Below the pieces are notes generated by a model that was not told the origin of the DNA, ran no database searches, and saw only the letters and a list, made by a program, of their open reading frames with translations. From Pseudoalteromonas undina (GTDB taxonomy: Bacteria > Pseudomonadota > Gammaproteobacteria > Enterobacterales > Alteromonadaceae), in assembly GCF_000238275.3 (NCBI RefSeq), contig NZ_AHCF03000003.1, positions 2,232,501 to 2,296,500 on the forward strand: 64,000 nt of DNA. Direction: 5' to 3'. A program made the position numbers and the translations under genes. This document shows positions 26,155 to 35,064 of the stretch, piece after piece; the first letter of the stretch is position 1, and the number at the start of each line of letters is the position of its first letter.

Positions 26155-26772
26155 TTAAAATCCAATAACCACTTTAATCGCAAGCGCGATAAATACCGCA
26201 CCTAACAGCCTATCTAACCAGATATTTTGCTTAGTAAAACCAAAGCGCTTTTTAGACACCTCAGTAAGTAGAGCCACCAGTAGATACCAGCCAGTATCAA
26301 TGACAAAAACCGTTAAGCACATAATAACGCCAATATTTAAAGTAAGGTTCTCTGGGTCGATAAATTGTGAAAATAACGCCAAAAAGAAAATTGCTAGTTT
26401 GGGGTTTAAAAATGCAATGGCAAAGCCATCTTGTAACGCCTTAGAGCTGCTCACTTCGCTTTGCTGAATGTTTAGCTCGCTGTCGTTGGGCTTTGAAAAT
26501 AGTATTTTCAAACCTAAATATGCTAAATAGGCTGCCCCTAAATACACTAAAAATTGGTACACAGTAGGAAATTGCAACATCAATGCGCCTAACCCCAACA
26601 ATGAAGCCGCTGCATATAATCCCACTCCAAAACCATGGCTTAACGCTGCCAGCATGCCATTTTTCATGCCACCGCTTAAGCTATGCTTTAATACCACAGC
26701 TAAACTGGGCCCGGGCGACATTGCGCCCATCATGCACACCAATGCTAAGCTCAACCATAATGATAACGCCAT
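26155..26772 (-). CDS. LysE/RhtB-family amino-acid exporter
   Basis: A 205-residue inner-membrane exporter with six hydrophobic segments. The family signature MGAMSPGPSLAVVLKHSLSG lies near 15-34, and AYLAYLGLKILFS near 79-91. Substrates of this family are small amino acids or homoserine lactones; the precise one cannot be told. It is last in a three-gene operon with DUF3224 and DUF4177 genes, 9 nt after the latter. Confidence 0.9.
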   Translation of the reverse strand: MALSLWLSLALVCMMGAMSPGPSLAVVLKHSLSGGMKNGMLAALSHGFGVGLYAAASLLGLGALMLQFPTVYQFLVYLGAAYLAYLGLKILFSKPNDSELNIQQSEVSSSKALQDGFAIAFLNPKLAIFFLALFSQFIDPENLTLNIGVIMCLTVFVIDTGWYLLVALLTEVSKKRFGFTKQNIWLDRLLGAVFIALAIKVVIGF

Positions 26773-26781
26773 TAGTAACCC

Positions 26782-26964
26782 TTATATTTCTTCATTTTCA
26801 ATAAGTAATGTATAACCATGCACTTGCCCATAAAAGCCTGTTAATGGCACTGCGTTTATTACTTTCCAACCGTCTTGGTTTAATTCCTGTATGCGATCAT
26901 TTAGTGCGACTATATCTACCCCACCCAAAAAACGGGCCTTTCTGAATTCGATTACTTTTTGCAT
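26782..26964 (-). CDS. DUF4177-like small protein
   Basis: A 60-residue protein resembling DUF4177: a strand, a helix with LNDRIQELNQDGWKVINAVP (about 22-41), and two further strands ending GYTLLIENEE. The pattern 'N-x-x-G-W-x-V' is the family core. No function is known. It is between the DUF3224 gene (14 nt) and the LysE-family gene (9 nt), so one transcript is likely. Confidence 0.7.
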   Translation of the reverse strand: MQKVIEFRKARFLGGVDIVALNDRIQELNQDGWKVINAVPLTGFYGQVHGYTLLIENEEI

Positions 26965-26978
26965 TATAAATACCTGCT

Positions 26979-27377
26979 TTATAGACTGTATTTAAAATCA
27001 TAATGGTGAATACCTTGCTCTATGCGTATCGCCATACTGCCTGTTAATCCTGCGAGCTCATCAGTGCCTGAGTCGGGCACCACTTTTAAAATTAAGCTGT
27101 CTTGGCCTTTGTCCATAGTACCAAAGTGCTGCAGTACAAAACTGCCTTTCTTGCCCTCAAGCTCGCCTATCACTTGCTCTATTGCAACATAGCCAGCGCT
27201 GCCTTGGGTGGGAGTCATGGCGCTAAGCATTTCGCCTTGGCTAGTTGCCGTTAAGCTACCAGTAAATTGTTTATCAATCGACATCCGACCTAAATTAACG
27301 CCTTGCTGCCCATGTGCATACCCTTCTATAGGCGCTAATGTAACGGTAAACTCGCCTGTTATCTGTTTAGTTGTCAT
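26979..27377 (-). CDS. DUF3224 domain protein
   Basis: A 132-residue protein of the DUF3224 family, related to allene-oxide-cyclase-like barrels. Marks are GRMSIDKQFTGSLTATSQGE (about 30-49), GSAGYVAIEQVIGELEGKKG and the closing HHYDFKYSL. The activity is unknown. It is the first gene of the DUF3224-DUF4177-LysE operon, divergent from the ABC exporter gene 88 nt away. Confidence 0.85.
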   Translation of the reverse strand: MTTKQITGEFTVTLAPIEGYAHGQQGVNLGRMSIDKQFTGSLTATSQGEMLSAMTPTQGSAGYVAIEQVIGELEGKKGSFVLQHFGTMDKGQDSLILKVVPDSGTDELAGLTGSMAIRIEQGIHHYDFKYSL

Positions 27378-27465
27378 AATTTTTCCCTATTGATGATTTT
27401 TAATACTATTGATTTTTAATCTATTGATGCCATATCTATACCTTAATCATCAATAAGAATCTACT

Positions 27466-29244
27466 ATGCCTACAGACAAGCCTGCTTCAGATAAAGCCGC
27501 CTTTAGCGCTTTATTCCCTATATTCAATTTTATTAAGCCTTATAAATGGGTGGTTTTAGGGGCTCTAGTGGCGTTACTTGCCACCGCAGGAGTTAACCTA
27601 TCGTTAGGCCAAGGCGTTAAGTTTGTGATTGATCATGGCTTTATTGCCGGCTCGCAAGCGCAGTTACAACAAGCTGTTTTGGTATTAATTGGCTTGATCA
27701 GTTTATTGGCGGTGGGCACATTCAGCCGATTTTATTTAATGTCGTGGATTGGCGAGCGAGTCAGTAATGACATTAGAAAAGCTGTATTCAATCGTATTGT
27801 TACTTTGCATCCGAGTTATTTTGAAGAAAATCGCAGCGGCGAGCTGATGTCACGGCTCACCACCGACACCACCTTGTTACAATCTATTATCGGCTCATCA
27901 TTTTCTATGGCGCTGCGAAGCGCGCTAATGTTAGTCGGTGGTTTAATTATGCTGCTTGTAACTAATTTAAAGCTTACCTTGGTCGTTGTGGCCTGCGTTC
28001 CTTTAGTATTGGTGCCTATGTTAGTTTTTGGAAAAAAAGTACGCAAGCTAGCAAGCTCGAGCCAAGATGCGATTGCAGATATCAGCACCTACGCGGGTGA
28101 GATCATTCAAAACATAAAAGTAGTACAGAGTTATAGCCATGAACAACAAGAGCAATCTGCTTTTGCACTTGAAACCGAAAAAGCCTTTAACGTTGCCAAA
28201 AGCCGCATTAAACAGCGCTCGTTTTTAATTGCAGCAGTTATTTTTCTTACCTTTAGTGCTATTAGTGCCATGCTCTGGGTAGGCGGTAGTGATGTGCTCG
28301 CAGGCACTATGACGGGCGGTGAACTTGGCGCGTTTGTATTTTATGCCATTATGGTGGCCATGTCGGTTGCCACCGTCGCAGAGGTTTACGGTGAACTACA
28401 ACGCGCCGCAGGGGCCGCTGCCCGACTGCTTGACCTGCTCGCCGTTAAAAGTAAAATACAAAATCCCGAAATCCCACAAGATGATCAGTTGCATACAACT
28501 ACCAGCAACAGTGCAATTTCACTTGAAGGTATTAGTTTTAATTACCCTTCTCGCCCAGATGTAAGCGCATTAAATAATATCAGCTTAAATATTGAAACAG
28601 GTAAAACTGTGGCTATTGTTGGCCCTTCCGGTGCCGGTAAAACCACCTTGTTTGAACTGTTACAGCGTTTTTATGACCCTGCCAGCGGAGCGATTAAGTT
28701 TCATAATATAAATATTAAACAGTTGTCATTAAATACCTTGCGTAACAAAATGGGGATGGTGGCACAAAACCCGATTTTATTTAGCTCTGATGTTATGCAT
28801 AACATTCGCTATGGAAACCCAAGCGCCAGTGACGAGCAAGTTTATACGGCCGCCAAACATGCCCATGCTGATGAATTTATAAAACAGTTACCACAAGGCT
28901 ATAACAGCTTCTTAGGTGAACAAGGTGTAAGGCTATCGGGTGGGCAAAAGCAGCGTATTGTTCTTGCTCGCGCCATTTTAAAAGACCCAGAAATACTGCT
29001 ACTTGATGAGGCTACCAGCGCGCTTGATGCGCAAAGCGAGCATCATGTTCAGGCCGCACTTGAACACTTAATGCAAAATAGAACAACGCTGATTATTGCC
29101 CATAGACTGGCCACGGTAAAACATGCCGATATGATTGTGGTAATGGAAAATGGCGAAATAAAAGCTACAGGCACTCATCAGCAATTAATGGCAAGTAACC
29201 CTTTGTATCAAAAACTATGTGAATTACAGTTTAATTTAGATTGA
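27466..29244 (+). CDS. MsbA-like ABC exporter (fused permease and ATPase)
   Basis: A 592-residue half-transporter that works as a homodimer. The six-helix membrane domain covers about 20-320, with the coupling segment ISTYAGEIIQNIKVVQSYSH. The ATPase has Walker A GPSGAGKT (near 385-392), signature LSGGQKQR, Walker B EILLLDEATSALD and switch His in IIAHRL. It resembles the MsbA/multidrug branch, but msbA is normally next to lpxK and is not here, so this is likely a lipid or drug exporter paralogue. It ends 14 nt from the convergent TonB-like gene. Confidence 0.9.
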   Translation: MPTDKPASDKAAFSALFPIFNFIKPYKWVVLGALVALLATAGVNLSLGQGVKFVIDHGFIAGSQAQLQQAVLVLIGLISLLAVGTFSRFYLMSWIGERVSNDIRKAVFNRIVTLHPSYFEENRSGELMSRLTTDTTLLQSIIGSSFSMALRSALMLVGGLIMLLVTNLKLTLVVVACVPLVLVPMLVFGKKVRKLASSSQDAIADISTYAGEIIQNIKVVQSYSHEQQEQSAFALETEKAFNVAKSRIKQRSFLIAAVIFLTFSAISAMLWVGGSDVLAGTMTGGELGAFVFYAIMVAMSVATVAEVYGELQRAAGAAARLLDLLAVKSKIQNPEIPQDDQLHTTTSNSAISLEGISFNYPSRPDVSALNNISLNIETGKTVAIVGPSGAGKTTLFELLQRFYDPASGAIKFHNINIKQLSLNTLRNKMGMVAQNPILFSSDVMHNIRYGNPSASDEQVYTAAKHAHADEFIKQLPQGYNSFLGEQGVRLSGGQKQRIVLARAILKDPEILLLDEATSALDAQSEHHVQAALEHLMQNRTTLIIAHRLATVKHADMIVVMENGEIKATGTHQQLMASNPLYQKLCELQFNLD

Positions 29245-29258
29245 TTGCATTTTAGTTG

Positions 29259-29912
29259 CTACTTCTTTTTAAGCCATTTATTCATTGCGGTATCGTAAGC
29301 CTCAGTTAGCTTAGTTTTATCGCACTTTACACCAGCTATGTAACTTTCGGGCAAGTCATTTTTTGGCATAACCCCTGCACCAACGGATACCTTTCTAAAA
29401 CAGCTATCACCTCGTCGATAAGTGGTAAATTGCATATTTTGCTGCTCTATTTTTAATAGTGGCTTTACCTTGCCTGCATGCTCTTTTGGGACTGTAATAC
29501 GCTTTTTCTGAGGGTCACTCTTTGCAGTATCAGAATAGCCAGTTTGTTGCTGTAAAATACTGTTGAGTCCTTTGTTTAAATCGATCTTTTTGTAAGGCTT
29601 TAAAATTACAGACTGGGTATTTTTAGTGCTGATCTTTACCGGCTCAGTCGTTTTATCTGTTTTTTTATTAATCGCATTTAATGATTTTGATTGGGTTGCA
29701 TTGTCAGGCTCAATTGAGTTGATTTCTGAATTCACATTTTTGTTAGCGCGTTGTTGTATTGCTTTAATTTTGGCAGGCACACTTACCATATAAGCTTTAA
29801 TTGGGGTTGATTGTGGCGGCTTTATTTTAGGTGCTTTTAATGAGGCAACAAAAAACAAAACTAATCCATGTAAACATACCGATAAAATAATTGCCGTGCG
29901 CCACGCTGCCAT
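29259..29912 (-). CDS. TonB/TolA-like protein, single N-terminal membrane helix
   Basis: This 217-residue protein starts like a TonB-type energy transducer: a helix AIILSVCLHGLVLFFVASL (8-26), a proline/lysine stretch APKIKPPQSTPIKAYMVSVP, then a long polar linker rich in Lys, Asn, Ser and Thr. The C-terminal part (about 150-217) has two cysteines, in SCFRK and GVKCDK, that could form a disulfide. No exbB or exbD is near. TonB-box interaction cannot be shown from the sequence, and it could be a TolA-like or unrelated periplasm-spanning protein. Confidence 0.6.
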   Translation of the reverse strand: MAAWRTAIILSVCLHGLVLFFVASLKAPKIKPPQSTPIKAYMVSVPAKIKAIQQRANKNVNSEINSIEPDNATQSKSLNAINKKTDKTTEPVKISTKNTQSVILKPYKKIDLNKGLNSILQQQTGYSDTAKSDPQKKRITVPKEHAGKVKPLLKIEQQNMQFTTYRRGDSCFRKVSVGAGVMPKNDLPESYIAGVKCDKTKLTEAYDTAMNKWLKKK

Positions 29913-29978
29913 AAATATGTCCTTATCGAAGAACTATTTGTGACAGCTAACGCAGGCAAAAGTGCCATTAAAATATAC

Positions 29979-30002
29979 AAAACCACGCATTTGCGCGGTT
30001 TT
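29979..30002 (-). terminator. Terminator of the OmpA-type lipoprotein gene
   Basis: On the minus strand an 11-bp stem (AAAACCGCGCA / TGCGTGGTTTT, one G-U pair) is followed by GTATATTTTAA. It starts 6 nt after the stop of the lipoprotein gene. Confidence 0.7.
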
Positions 30003-30007
30003 AGCTA

Positions 30008-30640
30008 TTAACCTTGTGTATTAGGCACTATTTGAATTTCGACGCGGCGGTTTTGCGCGCGACCATTCGCGGTATCGTTAGTGGCAATTGGGCGTGATTC
30101 ACCAAAGCCGCTCGTGCTTACTCGTGCAGCCATAATTTGTTGGTTTACCAAGTAATTTTTTACACTTTGTGCACGCTGCTCTGAAAGAGTCATATTGTAA
30201 CTATCTTTGCCCGTGCTGTCGGTGTGACCTTCAACACTTAAGTAGGTTTTTTCGTATTTATTCATTACACTTGCTATCGCATTTAGAGTGTCATGAAAGC
30301 CCGATGAAATATAAGATTGATCAGTCGCAAACGTAATATTAGATGGCATCACTAAGCGTAAGTTATCACCTTCACGTACCACTTCAACTCCCGAACCTGC
30401 TAGTTCATCACGAAAAGCAGCCTCTTGTTTATCCATGTAATCACCTACAGCTGCACCCGCTAGCGCACCAATAGCTGCACCAATAAAAATACGTTTATCT
30501 TTGTGGTTACCTGTAGCTTTACCTAAAATTCCCCCTGCTGCAGCACCAATGGCGGCGCCTTTACCCGTGTTATTCATTTCACAGCCAGAAAGTAATACAG
30601 CAACGACAGTGACACTTAAAAGTGATTTAGTTAACATCAT
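30008..30640 (-). CDS. OmpA-family lipoprotein with glycine zipper (YiaD-like)
   Basis: A 210-residue outer-membrane lipoprotein. The lipobox LLSGC ends at Cys20. Two glycine-zipper stretches follow (GKGAAIGAAAGGILGKATG and IFIGAAIGALAGAAVGDYMD), then an OmpA peptidoglycan-binding domain with ITFATDQSYI, VEGHTDSTGKDSYNMTLSEQ and GRAQNRRVEIQI. The layout equals E. coli YiaD. It likely anchors the outer membrane to peptidoglycan. Either of two adjacent ATGs could serve. It is a single-gene unit with its own terminator. Confidence 0.9.
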   Translation of the reverse strand: MMLTKSLLSVTVVAVLLSGCEMNNTGKGAAIGAAAGGILGKATGNHKDKRIFIGAAIGALAGAAVGDYMDKQEAAFRDELAGSGVEVVREGDNLRLVMPSNITFATDQSYISSGFHDTLNAIASVMNKYEKTYLSVEGHTDSTGKDSYNMTLSEQRAQSVKNYLVNQQIMAARVSTSGFGESRPIATNDTANGRAQNRRVEIQIVPNTQG

Positions 30641-30815
30641 GGTAATTTCCTATTCATTTAGAGTTTATTATTGCGATTATGCAAACATTTGTATGAACCA
30701 AAAATGAAGAGTAACGTAAAACACGTATTATTACTTACCTCATACGGACTAATGATAGCGTTTCATAAAAATGTCATACTTATTTGTGACAATTTAATGA
30801 TTTATCAAAAAGGCG

Positions 30816-31976
30816 ATGGCCACTATGTTAATTGCGATTTTTAGGCAGTTTTTTTTGCTTGGCTGCATGAGTTTTGGCGGCCCTGCCGCCCATTTAGGTT
30901 ACTTTAAACATCACTTTGTTGATTCGCTGCGCTGGTTAAGTATCAGTCGCTATTCACAGCTAATAAGCCTCAGCCAAGCTCTGCCTGGCCCTGGTTCTAG
31001 TCAGGTTAGCTTTGCAATTGGAGTAGAGCGTGCAGGTGTAATCGGTGGTATCACCGCATTTATTGGTTTTACCTTGCCTTCTTTTTTAATAATGACACTG
31101 CTTGCTATTAGTGCTCACCAATTTGACGCCGTTTATTTTGCTGTGATCACCGGATTGAAGCTATTTGCCGTAGTAATTGTTGCCGATGCGACCCTTAGTA
31201 TGGCCAAAAGCTTTTGCAGCAATCTAATCCTTAAGCTAATTGCAGTTATAAGCACCCTAGCTCTTGTTCTACTGCCGATGTTAAGTACACAAATTATTAT
31301 TTTACTGATTGCGGCCGCAGTCGGCGCTATCTGGCCACTCTTAAAATTAAGTGATTTATCACAGCAAACTAGCAGTGATCAGAGGAAAGTTAACTGGGTT
31401 GCACTTAGTTTATTTGCGCTACTGCTTGGAGTTAGCTTTATTCCAATAGGGCAAGAATTTGCGTTATTTGCGCCTTTTTACCAAGCTGGTGCTATGGTAT
31501 TTGGTGGCGGGCATGTTGTGTTGCCAGTACTTCAAGCGGGTGTGCCAACGTTAAGTGATGATCAATTTTTAACGGCTTACGCCAGTGCTCAGGCTATACC
31601 TGGGCCTATGTTTACAATAGCCACCTACTTAGGCGCGCAGCTAAATACCGAGCAGCCAATAATGGGCGCAATCATAGCTACATTATTGATATTTACCCCA
31701 GGGTTTTTACTGATGTTGGCATTTCAGAAAAGCTGGATTAATTTAGCCACTAAGCCCCGCTTTGCCAGCTCAATTGCCGCGCTTAATGCCGCCGTGGTTG
31801 GTTTTTTAGCTGCAGCATTGTATTCGCCCATTTGGACTTCAGCTATTAATAGTGTGTGGCATATTGCATTAGTGATTGCTGCATTTGCGTGGCTACGTAT
31901 GAAAAAGCCACCTATTTGGTGGCTATTATTGCTCTTTATTGGTGTTGGCCTTGGACAGCATTATTGGGCACTTTAA
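30816..31976 (+). CDS. chrA: Chromate efflux transporter ChrA
   Basis: A CHR-family inner-membrane transporter that expels chromate. The 386 residues hold two homologous CHR halves, each opening with a glycine motif: CMSFGGPAAHLGYF near 18-31 and AMVFGGGHVVLPVLQ near 226-240. Each is followed by a repeat of QA-(L/I)-PGP: SQALPGPGSSQ in the first half and AQAIPGPMFT in the second. The first ATG is very close to AAGG; a second ATG nine bases on may be used. Its 3' end overlaps the convergent mechanosensitive channel gene by 41 nt. Confidence 0.88.
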   Translation: MATMLIAIFRQFFLLGCMSFGGPAAHLGYFKHHFVDSLRWLSISRYSQLISLSQALPGPGSSQVSFAIGVERAGVIGGITAFIGFTLPSFLIMTLLAISAHQFDAVYFAVITGLKLFAVVIVADATLSMAKSFCSNLILKLIAVISTLALVLLPMLSTQIIILLIAAAVGAIWPLLKLSDLSQQTSSDQRKVNWVALSLFALLLGVSFIPIGQEFALFAPFYQAGAMVFGGGHVVLPVLQAGVPTLSDDQFLTAYASAQAIPGPMFTIATYLGAQLNTEQPIMGAIIATLLIFTPGFLLMLAFQKSWINLATKPRFASSIAALNAAVVGFLAAALYSPIWTSAINSVWHIALVIAAFAWLRMKKPPIWWLLLLFIGVGLGQHYWAL

Positions 31977-33195
31977 TACTAGGTTTGCCCGCCATATTCA
32001 CCCCGTCAGCTGGGCTTAACTGCCCACTAACACTTTGATAAGCGCGCAGTCCAAACACCGGTAATACGGCCAGTAAATGATCCATAATTTCAGCTTGTAA
32101 ATGCTCGTACGATATCCAACGTTTGTCTTCACTAAAGCAGTAAAACTCAATCGGGAGGCCATGGTTAAGCGGTTGTAGTTCACGCACCATGAGTGTGAGC
32201 GAGGTATTGATTTTACTGTGTTGTTTTAAGTAACCCTCTGCATAGCGACGAAATAGCCCTAAGTTAGACACCGGATCGGGAAGTGTGCCTAGTCGAATAT
32301 ATTCTTGCAGTGGTATTACCGCTTCTATTTGCGCTTTAAAGTCATCATCAACTAAAAAGATGCTGTTCATATCAATGTTTAAAGAACGTTTAATACGTCG
32401 CCCACCAGACTCCTGCATACCGCGCCAGTTTTTAAATGAACCGGCCACCAGCATATAAGTGGGTATAGTCGTTATGGTGTTGTCCCAGTTACGCACTTTT
32501 ACAGTATTAAGTCCTAAATCAATTACTTCGCCATCGGCGCCGTAGTTATCTACTTGGATCCAGTCTCCATAGGTCACTAAGCGGTTGGCAGCAATTTGAA
32601 TGCTGGCGACAAAACCTAATATGGTGTCTTTAAATACTAATAAAGTAACAGCGGCGATCGCACCAAAACCAGAAAGAATATAAGTCGGCGATTTTTCAAG
32701 CACAATACTAACAATTAATATTGAACACACAATAAAGGTGATCAGCTTCACTACTTGAATTAGCCCTTGAATAGGCACTTCGCGGGCAAAGTCTAGTTGG
32801 TTATAAATAGCGCCAGCAATGCTCACTATGCTGCTAATAATAAAACCTATATAAATAATTAATAATGCTTGGCCAATGGTTTTAAGGATCTCTTGGGCAA
32901 TTTCATTAATGGGGTAAACACTATCAAATGTGGCTAAAAAAAGTACACAGCATAACAAGCAAGCAATTCGTTTATTCAGCTTGGTCAACATAGGTGACAA
33001 TGAACCAATACGCTCAGGAGAGAGTTTAGTCACCACCTTTTGAATACCCGGTAACATTAAGCGACGCGTAAATAAGTAAACAAATAATAAAGAAAGGATG
33101 CCAATGGATGAGGCAGTGATTGCACTGAGAAAAAAAGCATCGGGGACTTTTTCAAACCAAGGAGTAATTAGCTCCTGTAGGTGTGTTTTGGTCAT
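31936..33195 (-). CDS. MscS-family mechanosensitive channel (YbdG-like)
   Basis: A 419-residue channel close in length and layout to E. coli YbdG (415). Five hydrophobic segments cover about 20-200. The pore-lining TM3 and beta domain follow: SGFGAIAAVTLLVFKDTILG, then RLVTYGDWIQVDNYGADGEV and VKVRNWDNTITTIPTYMLV, which is the YbdG type. Its ATG overlaps the stop of the acyltransferase gene (ATGA), so they are coupled. Placement downstream of two lipid acyltransferases suggests an envelope-tension theme, which is inference. Confidence 0.9.
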   Translation of the reverse strand: MTKTHLQELITPWFEKVPDAFFLSAITASSIGILSLLFVYLFTRRLMLPGIQKVVTKLSPERIGSLSPMLTKLNKRIACLLCCVLFLATFDSVYPINEIAQEILKTIGQALLIIYIGFIISSIVSIAGAIYNQLDFAREVPIQGLIQVVKLITFIVCSILIVSIVLEKSPTYILSGFGAIAAVTLLVFKDTILGFVASIQIAANRLVTYGDWIQVDNYGADGEVIDLGLNTVKVRNWDNTITTIPTYMLVAGSFKNWRGMQESGGRRIKRSLNIDMNSIFLVDDDFKAQIEAVIPLQEYIRLGTLPDPVSNLGLFRRYAEGYLKQHSKINTSLTLMVRELQPLNHGLPIEFYCFSEDKRWISYEHLQAEIMDHLLAVLPVFGLRAYQSVSGQLSPADGVNMAGKPSIKVPNNAVQGQHQ

Positions 33196-34112
33196 GGTAT
33201 TTCAATTTCCTTACTGGGAGTTAATTCAGTACTAGCTTGCTGAATATGAAGAGCGCTTAATTGCTTATCTTTTTTTATCCATAAATTATTTAAATATTGC
33301 TGAAACTCGGCTCTAAATGCGTGATCTGTTTGGTAACTGCCAATCATTTGTGTATTTATCGGCATCACCTCAATTGTAATGTTAATAGACTCTAGTTCGC
33401 CTTTTAAAATATTACGACACACATGATCTGACTTACCGCTATACACTAAACTAGTGTTAAGCATAGCGTCAAATTGCTCGTTTAAAACTTCTAAGGCAAA
33501 AGCAGTTCCACCAGCCTTAGGCTTTAATAAATGCTGAAAAGGACTTTGTTGATGCTTATGCTTTTGCGCTGTAAAACGCGTACCTTCTACAAAGTTCACT
33601 ATGGTTGTAGGGTGATGACGAAAATTACGGCAACTACGCTTAGTACGCTCGACATCTAGGCCTTTTAAACTGGGATTTTTTGCCAATTGCGCTTTGCTCA
33701 CCCGTTTCATAAAGGGCATACCCATTGCCCACGCACCAGTGCCTATAAATGGCACGTATTTAAGCTCATCTTTTAAAAAAAACTTAGGAGCTGGTAATGC
33801 ATTTAACGAGCTTAATACCGCAATATCAAGCCAGCTAATATGATTACTAATTAGCAAATACCAGCTATTAGCATTTACCTCCCCACTAATATTAATTTTA
33901 ATATCATTACAGCCTAGCCAAAGCCCTAAGCGGTTACCTTTACACCACCCCTTGTACGCACCGTGTAATAATTTACTTACTACGGGTATGGGCAAAACCA
34001 ATTTAATTAACCCAAGGGTAAGCACTAATGCGCCAAATATTATTAAATTAGCAAATAAAACACAGCCAACAATTAAGCCATTTAACCAATTAGGTAACCA
34101 TTTTTTTAGCAT
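33192..34112 (-). CDS. YihG-like lysophospholipid acyltransferase, copy 2
   Basis: A 306-residue membrane acyltransferase of the PlsC/YihG group. The HxxxxD motif is in SNHISWLDIAVL (near 91-102), and the glycerolipid pocket motif is NFVEGTRFTAQKHKHQQSPF. An N-terminal hydrophobic hairpin (about 9-42) anchors it. It shares FVEGTRFTAQKH and LLKPKAGG with the gene 18 nt upstream, so the two are tandem paralogues. YihG is known to shape phospholipid acyl composition in E. coli and Shewanella relatives; the acyl specificity here is unknown. Confidence 0.9.
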   Translation of the reverse strand: MLKKWLPNWLNGLIVGCVLFANLIIFGALVLTLGLIKLVLPIPVVSKLLHGAYKGWCKGNRLGLWLGCNDIKINISGEVNANSWYLLISNHISWLDIAVLSSLNALPAPKFFLKDELKYVPFIGTGAWAMGMPFMKRVSKAQLAKNPSLKGLDVERTKRSCRNFRHHPTTIVNFVEGTRFTAQKHKHQQSPFQHLLKPKAGGTAFALEVLNEQFDAMLNTSLVYSGKSDHVCRNILKGELESINITIEVMPINTQMIGSYQTDHAFRAEFQQYLNNLWIKKDKQLSALHIQQASTELTPSKEIEIP

Positions 34113-34130
34113 AACTGTCAGCTCATTTTG

Positions 34131-35003
34131 TTATTTTTGTTTTAAATTAACCAACGTCTGGTTCTTTTCTTCCCACACGCGATTTAATTCCGTTTGAAAA
34201 CGTACTCTAAAGTCAGGATCATTAGTGTAATCACCAATTAAGTCCTCACTAACGCCTTTTACTTCAACATGTACATCAATGTGTTTTACTTTACCGGCTG
34301 CAAAATCCATAAAAGTAGGAATGCCCTCAGGGTAATGAATAGTGACATTTACCACCTTAGAAATTTGCTCACCCATAGCTTGCATTACAAACGCCACACC
34401 ACCCGCTTTCGGTTTAAGTAAGTGAGGAAACGGGCTATTTTGGCGCGCATGCTTTTGCGCTGTAAAACGCGTACCTTCAACAAAGTTAACCACACTAACC
34501 GGCATTTCTTTAAATTTTTCACACGCTTTACGAGTCGTTTCTAAATCTTTACCACGCAATTTAGGATTCTTTTTTAATTGGCTTTTACTGGTGCGGGTCA
34601 TAAAAGGAAAGTCGAGCGCCCACCAACACAAACCTAAAACAGGTACGTAAATAAGCTCTTTTTTCAAAAAGAAATTTAAAAAAGGTATTTTGCGGTTAAA
34701 CACTCGCTGTAACACTAAAATATCCACCCAGCTTTGGTGGTTCGCAATAACTAGGTACCAATCTTTCAATTTTAGCTCTTCTAGACCGGTTACATTTAGC
34801 TTTGTTGGCGTTAATAACGTTTGATTTAAGGTGTTAAACGTCACCCAAATAGAGGCACATTGCTTGGCTGTCCAGCTCATTAATTTTTGAAGTCCCTTAA
34901 TTGGGATTAGCTTAACGATGCCACAAATAAAAATAGGTACAAACCAAAAAAGAGTGTTTATTGTGTAAAAGAAAATACTAAATACACTGCGAATAACTGA
35001 CAT
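34131..35003 (-). CDS. YihG-like lysophospholipid acyltransferase, copy 1
   Basis: A 290-residue paralogue of the next gene, with HxxxxD in ANHQSWVDILVLQ (near 86-98), the pocket motif VVNFVEGTRFTAQKHARQ, and FPFMTRTSKSQLKKNPKLRG between them. The ATG at 35003 was chosen because AAGGAA lies upstream at workable spacing; an earlier in-frame ATG at 35024 lacks one. This copy is closer to E. coli YihG in WALDFPFMTR and GKDLETTRKACEKF. It leads the operon with the second copy and the YbdG-like channel. Confidence 0.9.
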   Translation of the reverse strand: MSVIRSVFSIFFYTINTLFWFVPIFICGIVKLIPIKGLQKLMSWTAKQCASIWVTFNTLNQTLLTPTKLNVTGLEELKLKDWYLVIANHQSWVDILVLQRVFNRKIPFLNFFLKKELIYVPVLGLCWWALDFPFMTRTSKSQLKKNPKLRGKDLETTRKACEKFKEMPVSVVNFVEGTRFTAQKHARQNSPFPHLLKPKAGGVAFVMQAMGEQISKVVNVTIHYPEGIPTFMDFAAGKVKHIDVHVEVKGVSEDLIGDYTNDPDFRVRFQTELNRVWEEKNQTLVNLKQK

Positions 35004-35064
35004 TACTTCTATTCCTTTAAACATCGCGCAGCCACAAATGACCGCGCTTAACTATGCAACTAAA

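Noticed and set aside
27466..29244. Calling the ABC exporter msbA
   Set aside because: The domain layout fits, but lpxK is not adjacent and many paralogues of this class exist, so I left the symbol blank.
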